Shown piece after piece: positions 52,998-60,303 of a stretch of DNA of 64,000 bases. Location: the NCBI GenBank assembly GCA_045576735.1, contig JAZNGZ010000095.1, positions 62,001 to 126,000 of the forward strand. Direction: 5' to 3'. How positions within the stretch are numbered: the first letter of the stretch is position 1; the number at the start of each line of letters is the position of its first letter. Source of the stretch: RGIG4079 sp045576735 (lineage in GTDB: Bacteria > Bacteroidota > Bacteroidia > Bacteroidales > Muribaculaceae). Made by a program: the position numbers and the translations under genes. The notes beneath the pieces were generated by a model. The model saw nothing but the letters and a program-made list of their open reading frames with translations, ran no database searches and was not told where the DNA came from.

Positions 52998-53672
52998 ATG
53001 GAAGAAATTTTTATTTGCCCTCAAACCAATTGCAAACACCCATTTAGCCCGAAGGTATCAAACGGAATAATACAATGCCCCAAATGCAAATATTCCGCTG
53101 ACCGCTCTCACTACAATGTCATTAGCGGCAAAACAAAACATTGTGCTTATTGTGGCGCAAAATGGATTGATTATAAACATGCAGTAACTGAGCGTAATGG
53201 CATTATTGTTTGCCCCAAATGCGGACACAAATCAGAGATAACAATAGTAAATCCCAAAAAAAATAAAAATTGGAGGTCATCCGGAGTATTAATTCTTCAA
53301 GAAGATCCCGACAAAAAGTGGGGTGATGCAGTCACAACATTTTCACTCAGCGAAGGTCGTAATATAATTGGACGCGTCTCTTCTGATGGCAAAGCTAATA
53401 TAATGTTTAATACTTACGACAAATATATGAGCAGAGTTCACATTGAAATCACCATCAAGAAAAATACTGACGGAACATACACCCACACCTTACGTGACAT
53501 TTCTACTCACAATAACACTTATATAAACGACGTAAGAATACCCAAAGGTCAATTAGCAATACTTGAACCCGGATCTACATTAAAGTTAGGGCATACTACG
53601 TTTGCAATATGTGACACTACGACAAAGATTGTGTCTGATGACACAACTGGGGTCAAAACAATTCCCGAATAA
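52998..53672 (+). CDS. Zinc-ribbon and FHA-domain protein 2
   Basis: A 224-residue relative of the preceding protein. Two zinc ribbons occupy residues 1-80 (CPQTNCKHPF with CPKCKY, and CAYCGAKW with CPKCGH). An FHA domain follows at about 95-210 with NIIGRVSSDG, MSRVHIEITI and a variant loop, HNNTYINDVRI, where NNT replaces the usual NGT. The core Arg, Ser and His of the phosphate site remain. It is followed 55 bases later by the PP2C phosphatase gene. Confidence 0.82.
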   Translation: MEEIFICPQTNCKHPFSPKVSNGIIQCPKCKYSADRSHYNVISGKTKHCAYCGAKWIDYKHAVTERNGIIVCPKCGHKSEITIVNPKKNKNWRSSGVLILQEDPDKKWGDAVTTFSLSEGRNIIGRVSSDGKANIMFNTYDKYMSRVHIEITIKKNTDGTYTHTLRDISTHNNTYINDVRIPKGQLAILEPGSTLKLGHTTFAICDTTTKIVSDDTTGVKTIPE

Positions 53673-53727
53673 ACATTGCATATAAATAATTTAAATAAGC
53701 ATATATAAACTAAAGAATATATTAGTC

Positions 53728-55425
53728 ATGAAAATTTTTCAACCTCAAGCAATGCACCAATTGGGGAAACGCGACAACCAAGAAGACGCGATATTCCCAA
53801 AATTAGGCAATGCTACCGAAAATGACCGTTTGTTTATTGTGTGCGACGGTATGGGAGGACATGAATCGGGCGAAGTAGCCAGTAACTCTATATGCCAAAG
53901 CATAAGTTATTTCCTCAAAGATGTAAACCCTGACACATTCTCGGGCGAAGACTTCAAAAAGGCTCTTAAATATGCATTCGACGAGCTCGACAAGCTCGAC
54001 CAAAACCCCGACAATCCTCGCAAAATGGGCACCACTCTCACATTCCTTTATTTAGGAAACAATAGTGCACTTATAGCACACATTGGAGATAGTAGAGTGT
54101 ACCAACTTCGTCGACATAAGAAAGGTACGATGTCCATTCTGCACCGCACCGAAGACCATTCATTAGTCAACGACTTATATAGAGCCGGTGTTATCACTGA
54201 AGAAGAAACAAAGACCCATCCACGTCGCAATGTGATAACTCGAGCTATTCAGCCCAACCTTGAAGAGCGTCCCAAAGCTACCGTATTCGAAACTAAAAAT
54301 GTGAGAGAGGGTGATTATTTCTTCTTATGCAGCGATGGCGTATTAGAATCAATCGACGATCACATTCTCAAACGTATATTAGAATCAAATTCTTCAGATG
54401 AAGACAAAATTGAAGAAATAAAAAAACGTTGTGATGGAAATAGCAAAGATAACAACTCTGCTTATCTAGTACGCATAAAGGAAGGCCTTCCTATTGTTGC
54501 AGAAACGACTAATCAGGGTATCGCTGATACCGCTAAAAATGAAAGCAATACTGTAATCCCTAACAATAACACTTCTTCAAACGGCCCTATCAGAACAAAT
54601 CAAGTAGATTACTCTGATTGTAATCCCTCTTCAGCACCTGAGAACCGACACTCAAAACTTAAGCGTGCAAGGTATATTGGGAAAGTTGTAGGATTAGTAT
54701 CTACTCTAGTTGTAGTAATTGGCGTGGGCTTTTGGGGCGTAAAATTTATCTTAGATGCCGCCGAAGGTCCCATTACGGCATCTAAAGAAATTTCTCACGA
54801 ACAGCAAAACTCACCATTCTATAAAGGCGACTCTATTGATGCTTTAACTGCCGATGTTGACAGCACCGCGCCTGAATATATCAAGCGACTATCCCCTCAA
54901 GAACGTGCTGATGTGGTATATCTTAAAAAGAACAATATCTGGAATAAAGACGACTTAAAATCAACACGATTTATCGCAATATTCAACAATTTGAAAAATG
55001 GCAATATTGAAGCCATAGCTGCTATATTCAATGGATATGACGATAAATATGTAAACAGTCACCTAAAAAACATCATTGGAAAATATAAGTCAGCCTCTGT
55101 TGATCAAAAAAACAAATTCAGCAACACTATTTCTGACGAAACAATAGACATCATTAGTGCTTACACTGCACTTTCTAAATTAAGCACTAATGACACTCAA
55201 AATAAAAAAGAGTCTAAAAAACAGAAAGAGCCTAAAAAGGAAAACAACACAGAAAAAAAATCAACAACCGATAGCTCAGATCCTGCCGGAAATACGGCTA
55301 ATCCGGGCGAGGCTAATATTGGCGAGGCTAATACGCCGCCAGAGACTAATAACCCTGAGTCTTCTAATCCAAAGACTACTGAGCCTTCCACGACAGAGCC
55401 CACGCCAGCTCCTACCGGTAACTAA
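53728..55425 (+). CDS. Membrane PP2C-type serine/threonine phosphatase
   Basis: A 565-residue protein. The N-terminal PP2C domain (1-255) keeps its metal ligands: RDNQED at 15-20, Asp40-Gly41 in VCDGMGGH, Asp203-Gly204 in LCSDGV and Asp241-Asn242 near the end. It should be active on phosphoserine or phosphothreonine. A membrane span follows at about 316-340 (VVGLVSTLVVVIGVGFWGVKF). A domain at about 382-487 is clearly related to the C-terminal domain of the kinase encoded next. The last 75 residues are a low-complexity Lys/Glu then Pro/Thr/Asn tail. With the catalytic part in the cytoplasm, the shared domain would face the periplasm. Confidence 0.9.
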   Translation: MKIFQPQAMHQLGKRDNQEDAIFPKLGNATENDRLFIVCDGMGGHESGEVASNSICQSISYFLKDVNPDTFSGEDFKKALKYAFDELDKLDQNPDNPRKMGTTLTFLYLGNNSALIAHIGDSRVYQLRRHKKGTMSILHRTEDHSLVNDLYRAGVITEEETKTHPRRNVITRAIQPNLEERPKATVFETKNVREGDYFFLCSDGVLESIDDHILKRILESNSSDEDKIEEIKKRCDGNSKDNNSAYLVRIKEGLPIVAETTNQGIADTAKNESNTVIPNNNTSSNGPIRTNQVDYSDCNPSSAPENRHSKLKRARYIGKVVGLVSTLVVVIGVGFWGVKFILDAAEGPITASKEISHEQQNSPFYKGDSIDALTADVDSTAPEYIKRLSPQERADVVYLKKNNIWNKDDLKSTRFIAIFNNLKNGNIEAIAAIFNGYDDKYVNSHLKNIIGKYKSASVDQKNKFSNTISDETIDIISAYTALSKLSTNDTQNKKESKKQKEPKKENNTEKKSTTDSSDPAGNTANPGEANIGEANTPPETNNPESSNPKTTEPSTTEPTPAPTGN

Positions 55426-55548
55426 ATTCCATCCTCTTTTTTGAAGGATTTAATGATAAATGATAATGGGTCGTGATTAAAACATCTCGACTCATTATTC
55501 TTTATTATATCTCTATTAAGGATTTCAAGGTCAATATTCAGTATAATA

Positions 55549-55580
55549 TTTCCTATTAAAGAATAAAATTACTAATTTTG
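55549..55580 (+). promoter_or_regulatory. Possible internal promoter of the kinase gene
   Basis: TAATTTTG (55573-55580) fits TAnnTTTG. At a 20-base spacing lies TTTC (55549-55552), one base off the usual TTTG. The gap of 187 bases between phosphatase and kinase is the largest in the cluster. Confidence 0.4.
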
Positions 55581-55612
55581 CACATTGAAACTTTTGTCAT
55601 CAGATTATCAAA

Positions 55613-57169
55613 ATGATTAATGCTCCCACATATAGCTTACCTGCCGGTACAATTATCGACAAAAGATATGAGATAGTACGATATATCTCATCGGGAGGCT
55701 TTGGCATAACTTATGAAGCTATTGACAAAAGATTTAATTCAAAAGTAGCGGTTAAGGAACTATATTTACGTGATATTTGTAATCGAGACTCAAACACCGA
55801 CTCAATAAGTGTAAACGACACCAATATATCAACATTCGGCAGTCACAAACGCAAATTCCTTAAAGAAGCTCACCGTCTTCACAAACTATCGCACCCTAAT
55901 ATTGTCAAAGTATCAGATGTTATCGATGCTAACGGCACTGCTTATTATGTAATGGACTACATTGAGGGCAATCCATTGTCAAAGGAACGCACCCCAATGG
56001 ACGAAGCTGCAGTAATGGCTATACTCAACCAATTACTTGATGCCATTGAGTATATTCATAGCAATAAATTGCTACACCTCGACATAAAGCCATCCAACAT
56101 TATGATTGACAATAATGGCAAAGCCATTTTGATTGACTTCGGTGCTAGCAAAATTATTGAAACGACTGACTTTGATAGCATTAGCACTACTACAGCTTTA
56201 TGCTATACTCCGGGCTATTCACCGCTAGAACAAATGTCGGCCTCATCGGCGAGTGACCTAGGCACCCATAGCGACATATATGCATTGGGGGCTACTTTAT
56301 TTAAATTACTATCGGGCAGTACCCCACCACTGCCTAATGACATACTAAAGAATAGTGGAAAAATTCCCTCTTTAAATAACATCTCTGACAATCTGCGCAA
56401 AGCTATTGAAAAATCGATGGTAGTACTTCATACCAATCGATTGTCAACCGTAGCTCAACTTCGTCAAATATTAAATAAGCCAATCATTGATAAAAACATT
56501 TGGGCACAATTATTCATATGGTTAAAATCGCATAAACCCATTTTTTCAAATAATCCCAAAAGGGCATTATCAATTATTCCCATTATCGCAATTGTAGGAC
56601 TATGCATATGGGGCATAGCTAGCCTATTGAGCGATGAGGAGGATAGTAATAACATAGCAAAAATCCACACGACTACACAAGAAGACTCGATCAAACAAGT
56701 ATCTACATATCGTCAAGGTCAGCCCAAAAGTACAGAGCCAAAATACTATCGAGACCTTACAGCTGACGAGAAAAACGATGTGGCTTATATGAAGAAAAAC
56801 GACAAGTGGACTAAATCAAATCTCAAATCAAAGAAATTTATCTCGGCTTTTGATGATTTAGCCAATGTCAACATAAGCAATCTCAAACGCACCTTTAGCG
56901 GATTTCAAGATAAACACCTTAATTTGTATATCAAAGCAATTATCTCAAGATACCCCGATGCAAGGCCCGAACAAAAAGAAAAATTCAAAGAAATTGTCTC
57001 CAAAAGTACTATAGACCTTAAAGAAGCAGTTTTGGCTATTGCACGAAGTGACAATGAAAACGAAGGTAGCAATGCTGAAGTGAAGACCAACAGCAAGGGT
57101 GACGCTAAAGTTAACAATAAAACGACCAATAAAGCTAAAACTGAAGAAGTTAAGTTATATAGTAATTGA
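55613..57169 (+). CDS. Membrane Hanks-type serine/threonine kinase
   Basis: A 518-residue protein. The kinase domain (about 10-290) has the glycine loop SSGGFGITYEAID (Gly28-Gly31), the ATP-binding Lys48 in VAVKE, the catalytic loop HLDIKPSN (His155, Asp157) and the metal site DFG (Asp175). The catalytic loop reads HLD rather than HRD, making this a non-RD kinase. A membrane span lies at about 317-339 (SIIPIIAIVGLCIWGIASLL). The domain at about 376-481 is homologous to that of the neighbouring phosphatase. A Lys/Asn/Thr-rich tail ends the protein. It is the likely source of phosphothreonine for the three FHA proteins. Confidence 0.92.
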   Translation: MINAPTYSLPAGTIIDKRYEIVRYISSGGFGITYEAIDKRFNSKVAVKELYLRDICNRDSNTDSISVNDTNISTFGSHKRKFLKEAHRLHKLSHPNIVKVSDVIDANGTAYYVMDYIEGNPLSKERTPMDEAAVMAILNQLLDAIEYIHSNKLLHLDIKPSNIMIDNNGKAILIDFGASKIIETTDFDSISTTTALCYTPGYSPLEQMSASSASDLGTHSDIYALGATLFKLLSGSTPPLPNDILKNSGKIPSLNNISDNLRKAIEKSMVVLHTNRLSTVAQLRQILNKPIIDKNIWAQLFIWLKSHKPIFSNNPKRALSIIPIIAIVGLCIWGIASLLSDEEDSNNIAKIHTTTQEDSIKQVSTYRQGQPKSTEPKYYRDLTADEKNDVAYMKKNDKWTKSNLKSKKFISAFDDLANVNISNLKRTFSGFQDKHLNLYIKAIISRYPDARPEQKEKFKEIVSKSTIDLKEAVLAIARSDNENEGSNAEVKTNSKGDAKVNNKTTNKAKTEEVKLYSN

Positions 57170-57207
57170 CTAAAACTTCCTCCAACCACTTGATTTTAAT
57201 CATATAT

Positions 57208-57801
57208 ATGGACTTAAACAATACTACTAAGAATCCGAGTAGCCGACGGGGCTCAATTATTGCGATTTCTATAATCACGATAATTATTGCAGGTATTGTT
57301 TTTTATATGTGGTATAATCACAAGGCTACTTTCATTACGGCAACCTCATTTGAACAAGAACCAATTGATAGCATAATTGAAACTGAATTTATCGACACAA
57401 TTCCCTCCGATTCCATTGATTCTATTGTTGCCGACTCTATCGACTCTATCGCTGCCGACTCTTTAAAAACTGATTCTTTAAACATTGATTCTATCAATAA
57501 TGCGGTTGAACCAAACCAAGAATCAATATTCGATACATCTAAAAAAGATATGAAAAATCGCCTACTCGCTATCGAAAAATATCTTGAAGAAACGTCTCAA
57601 AACTATGAAAAAGGGAAAGTTTCGTCAAAAAATGCTCGAATAGCAAGCGATTCAGTTTCTACAGTTCTTGACTCAATAACAAAAGAGAAAAACTCCAAAG
57701 ATTTTAAACACCAAATCAAAGCGATAAAACGCAAAAACAACTCTCTTCGCGAGTCTCTAGGGCTAACATCTTCGAAAGATTCAACCGCAATAACTCAATA
57801 A
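57208..57801 (+). CDS. Single-span protein with Asp-Ser-Ile repeats
   Basis: A 197-residue protein from the ATG at 57208 (MDLNNTTKNPSS); the frame is open further upstream only through a TTG that overlaps the kinase stop. A basic N-terminus precedes a membrane helix (residues 16-38, IIAISIITIIIAGIVFYMWY). Residues 45-105 are a repeat of DSI units (SDSIDSIVADSIDSIAADS). The rest is a charged helical segment rich in Lys and Ser. It probably has its C-terminus outside the cytoplasm and may be a spacer or ligand protein. No family is recognised. Confidence 0.75.
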   Translation: MDLNNTTKNPSSRRGSIIAISIITIIIAGIVFYMWYNHKATFITATSFEQEPIDSIIETEFIDTIPSDSIDSIVADSIDSIAADSLKTDSLNIDSINNAVEPNQESIFDTSKKDMKNRLLAIEKYLEETSQNYEKGKVSSKNARIASDSVSTVLDSITKEKNSKDFKHQIKAIKRKNNSLRESLGLTSSKDSTAITQ

Positions 57802-57825
57802 AAATAAGCAAAAACGACTGCTCTT

Positions 57826-58293
57826 ATGAAATTAGCTGTATCATTTTTACTTTGCATTATTTTCGCCATACCCGTTTGCGCTGAAAATTACGTTGTTGTC
57901 TCAAAGAAAAATATGCTACTCACAGTATATAACGAAAATGATAGCATATTGCTACAAACTAGAATAAGTTGTGGCAAAAATTTCGGAAATAAAACTCGAC
58001 GAGGAGACAAAAAAACATCTGAAGGCACTTTTAAAGTTACTGCAATTCAAGACGCCTCATCGTGGACATGGGATTTTAAAGATGGACGCGGAAAAATCAA
58101 AGGTGCCTATGGCCCCTACTTCATTCGGCTTAAAACGCCTATAACCACAATGATAGGCATTCACGGCACATGTTACCCCGAATTGCTCGGCACTCGCACT
58201 AGTAGCGGTTGCATACGCGTACACAATAGTGTGTTAGTTAAGTTAGTCAAACTAGTCAAAGTCGGCACCAAAGTCACAATTGAAAAAGACTGA
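57826..58293 (+). CDS. L,D-transpeptidase (YkuD)-like exported protein
   Basis: A 155-residue protein with a signal peptide (1-19, ending VCAEN) and a compact YkuD domain. The active-site pattern is present as His113-Gly114 and Ser126-Ser-Gly-Cys129-Ile-Arg, with the 16-residue spacing expected. YkuD enzymes form or trim L,D-crosslinks in peptidoglycan or attach proteins to it. The domain includes KTSEGTFKVTAIQDASSW, typical of exported members. Its place 24 bases after the single-span protein makes it the last gene of the signalling cluster, so the wall may be an output of that system. A bidirectional terminator follows. Confidence 0.88.
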   Translation: MKLAVSFLLCIIFAIPVCAENYVVVSKKNMLLTVYNENDSILLQTRISCGKNFGNKTRRGDKKTSEGTFKVTAIQDASSWTWDFKDGRGKIKGAYGPYFIRLKTPITTMIGIHGTCYPELLGTRTSSGCIRVHNSVLVKLVKLVKVGTKVTIEKD

Positions 58294-58319
58294 CATTCAA
58301 TCAAATTCCAATAAATAAA

Positions 58320-58350
58320 ATGGGAGAATGCAATCAATGCGCTCTCCCAT
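58320..58350. terminator. Bidirectional terminator
   Basis: ATGGGAGA (58320-58327) pairs with TCTCCCAT (58343-58350). T-rich tracts occur on both sides (TCTTATTT on plus, TTTTATTTATT on minus). It separates the converging transpeptidase and Sel1-repeat genes. Confidence 0.75.
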
Positions 58351-58371
58351 TCTTATTTACAATATTCTGTA

Positions 58372-59745
58372 TCACCAACCTAAATATTCTATCGCTTTTT
58401 CATTCCCTTTCTTAGCGAAGCCTTCGATAAACCTATTGGCTCTAAAAAAATCATGTTTATCTGACTCTATAAACCACTTAACAGCTTCATCTTCATTCTT
58501 TTTCACGCCTTTCCCTTTTGCATAACATTCTCCTAATACAAATTGGGCCAAGCCATAACCTTGTAGGGCTGCTTTGCGATACCATTTCACTGCCTCTTTA
58601 AAACTTTGGTCAACTCCTACTCCATAGAAATAACATTCACCCAATGCAAATTGTGCTTTGGCATATCCTTGATTGGCCGACTTTTTAAACCATTTTGCCA
58701 TTTTTTCATGATTGAGCAAAATCTTTTGGTAACCAATATAACATTTTCCGAGATTATACTGAGCCGAAGCATAACCCTGTTCGGCAAGTTTAATAAGTTC
58801 CCTTGCTGCGGCATCAGATCCTTTTAGTGTAGCCTTGTAATACCATTCAATCGCTGTTTCCATATCTTTAGACACTACAAAGGCGGTTTGATAACACAAT
58901 GCTAGAGAATACATCGCTTCATTCAAACCTTGCTCAGCTGCTTTTTTAATCCATCTCACCCCCTCTTCATTATTAACTTGCACACCATAACCATTCAAGT
59001 AACACACTCCTAGTAGAAATTGTGCCAGTTCATCTCCTTGCAAAGCGGCTTTTCGGCTCCATTTTTCCACTTCCTCATAGTTTTTCTCCACCTCATAGCC
59101 CATGTAGTAAAAATAGCCTAAGCGTGATTGGCATTGAGCCGACCCAAGTTCGCTACCTCGATGATAACATTCCAATGCTTTTGCATAGTCTTTCTTAAGT
59201 TCATAACTATATCCTCGATTATAAATTACAATAGGATTGTCTAATCGAAAAGAGACTGGCAGAACAAATCTACTTCGCACAATTTCGCCACCCACTTTAG
59301 CGGGAGTAAATCTTTTAGGAATACTTTCCACAACGCGCACAGCTTCTTCTTCAAGATGTGGATAACTGCTACGTTCTACTCTAACATTAGAAATCCAACC
59401 ACTTTTTTCTACTACAAACGATACTGCTACACGTCCTTCTACCCCTTCCTCGTAAGCTTTCTCAGGATATATTATATTATGACTAACACACTTCAATAGT
59501 TCAACATTTCCACCAGGATACTCAGCTCGTTGATCTACCACATAGAATATTTTATCCTCCTTGGGGTTCTCTGTCAAATTAGTAGAATCAATTAGATGAT
59601 AAGGAGATTGTGGGCATGATCCAACTTCGGTTCTTCCTTCCTCCTCGGTTTCAAAAGATTCCACATGATTATTGACCATTTGCGCCGATACTGTAGTAGC
59701 TAAGGCTGCCATAAATAAAATAATGTAAATAGTTTTCACGTTCAT
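58372..59745 (-). CDS. TonB C-terminal domain and Sel1-repeat protein
   Basis: A 457-residue exported protein: signal peptide (1-21, ending TVSAQ), then a TonB-C-like domain (about residues 75-170, YPGGNVELLKCVSHNIIYPE, then EGRVAVSFVVEKSGWISNVRV). About seven Sel1-like repeats follow to the end, with the repeating pattern AQFxLGxCYxxGxGV and AVKWYRKAALQG. TonB-C domains are energy-transducing contacts with outer-membrane receptors. No N-terminal membrane anchor remains after signal cleavage, so a scaffold or peptidoglycan-related role is more likely than energy transduction. Sel1 repeats mediate protein contacts. The gene stands alone between a bidirectional terminator and its own promoter. 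Confidence 0.85.
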   Translation of the reverse strand: MNVKTIYIILFMAALATTVSAQMVNNHVESFETEEEGRTEVGSCPQSPYHLIDSTNLTENPKEDKIFYVVDQRAEYPGGNVELLKCVSHNIIYPEKAYEEGVEGRVAVSFVVEKSGWISNVRVERSSYPHLEEEAVRVVESIPKRFTPAKVGGEIVRSRFVLPVSFRLDNPIVIYNRGYSYELKKDYAKALECYHRGSELGSAQCQSRLGYFYYMGYEVEKNYEEVEKWSRKAALQGDELAQFLLGVCYLNGYGVQVNNEEGVRWIKKAAEQGLNEAMYSLALCYQTAFVVSKDMETAIEWYYKATLKGSDAAARELIKLAEQGYASAQYNLGKCYIGYQKILLNHEKMAKWFKKSANQGYAKAQFALGECYFYGVGVDQSFKEAVKWYRKAALQGYGLAQFVLGECYAKGKGVKKNEDEAVKWFIESDKHDFFRANRFIEGFAKKGNEKAIEYLGW

Positions 59746-59942
59746 AATTCATATTATTAGTTAAGGGGAATTTCTATATATTCCACGAGTTAATTAAACA
59801 GTAGTTATTGAGAATGTTCTTTTATGGAGATTTATAGAAGTTCCCATAAATTATTATTCAATGACAAATCTTCTCAAAGTAATTTACATAAGCTCTATAG
59901 GTATTGTTATTTAACACCTAGATTGTTTGTGTGATTTTGATG

Positions 59943-59974
59943 CAAATATACCTATTTCTTATCAAAATGCCAAA
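59943..59974 (-). promoter_or_regulatory. Promoter of the Sel1-repeat gene
   Basis: On the minus strand TTTG (59974-59971), a 20-base spacer and TATATTTG (59950-59943) fit the Bacteroidota consensus. The implied leader is about 190 bases long. Confidence 0.55.
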
Positions 59975-60041
59975 TATTTTGCGTATATTTTACACTTTTA
60001 ACAAAAAGAGTAGCATTAATGACAGATTTCTACAAAAAGTA

Positions 60042-60072
60042 TTGCATTTGCAACAAAAAGATTGTATCTTTG
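60042..60072 (+). promoter_or_regulatory. Promoter of the histidine operon
   Basis: TTG (60042-60044), a 20-base spacer and TATCTTTG (60065-60072) match the Bacteroidota consensus. A start near 60079 would include the whole leader peptide. Confidence 0.75.
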
Positions 60073-60102
60073 CAGAAAATATTAGAAATTTTCAATCAAA
60101 CA

Positions 60103-60150
60103 ATGATTTATAGCACTACACATCATCATTATCATCATCTTGTTCTCTAA
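60103..60150 (+). CDS. hisL: Histidine operon leader peptide
   Basis: A 15-codon frame reading MIYSTTHHHYHHLVL, with five histidine codons out of six in a row, ending in TAA. It lies about 25 bases downstream of the predicted transcription start and 60 bases before a strong terminator hairpin, followed by hisG. Ribosome stalling at the His codons when charged histidyl-tRNA is scarce would favour read-through into the operon. The His-codon run and position make coincidence unlikely. The symbol is used by analogy with enterobacterial hisL. Confidence 0.88.
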   Translation: MIYSTTHHHYHHLVL

Positions 60151-60209
60151 TGAGGAGCATGGTTATGAGGTATGTGTAAAACTTTCATGAATTGAATAAA
60201 AAATATACC

Positions 60210-60250
60210 AAGCCGGCTTCCTTATAAGGTGTCCGGCTTAGTCTTTTTTT
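60210..60250 (+). terminator. his attenuator terminator
   Basis: AAGCCGG (60210-60216) pairs with CCGGCTT (60233-60239), with an inner CCTTATAAGG palindrome, followed by a T-run (60242-60250). Upstream, GGTATGT (60169-60175) can pair with ATATACC (60203-60209), and ATGAGG (60165-60170) with CCTTAT (60220-60225). The second pairing would disrupt the terminator's inner stem and is a candidate antiterminator. Confidence 0.85.
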
Positions 60251-60303
60251 AAGAGGCAAACTTATATACTATATTTGATAATAATTAAAAACAACATATA
60301 ACG

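Larger units (their letters stand above)
59746..60303. other. Intergenic region with divergent promoters and his leader
   Basis: About 560 bases. It holds a minus-strand promoter for the Sel1-repeat gene (59943-59974), the his promoter (60042-60072), the leader peptide (60103-60150) and the attenuator terminator (60210-60250). The first 190 bases, next to the Sel1-repeat gene, show no recognised element. Confidence 0.8.

Noticed and set aside
57166..57207. Upstream TTG start for the single-span protein
   Set aside because: It overlaps the kinase stop codon, and the ATG at 57208 gives a better membrane-protein N-terminus with basic residues before the helix.
50656..58293. Type VI secretion or TerY-P signalling island
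   Set aside because: Kinase, PP2C and FHA genes occur in both, but no Tss sheath, baseplate or VgrG genes and no vWA/TerY gene are present.
59931..60113. 60-codon frame ahead of the his leader
   Set aside because: It runs through both promoter boxes and most of the his leader region, overlaps the convincing leader peptide start and has no recognisable content.
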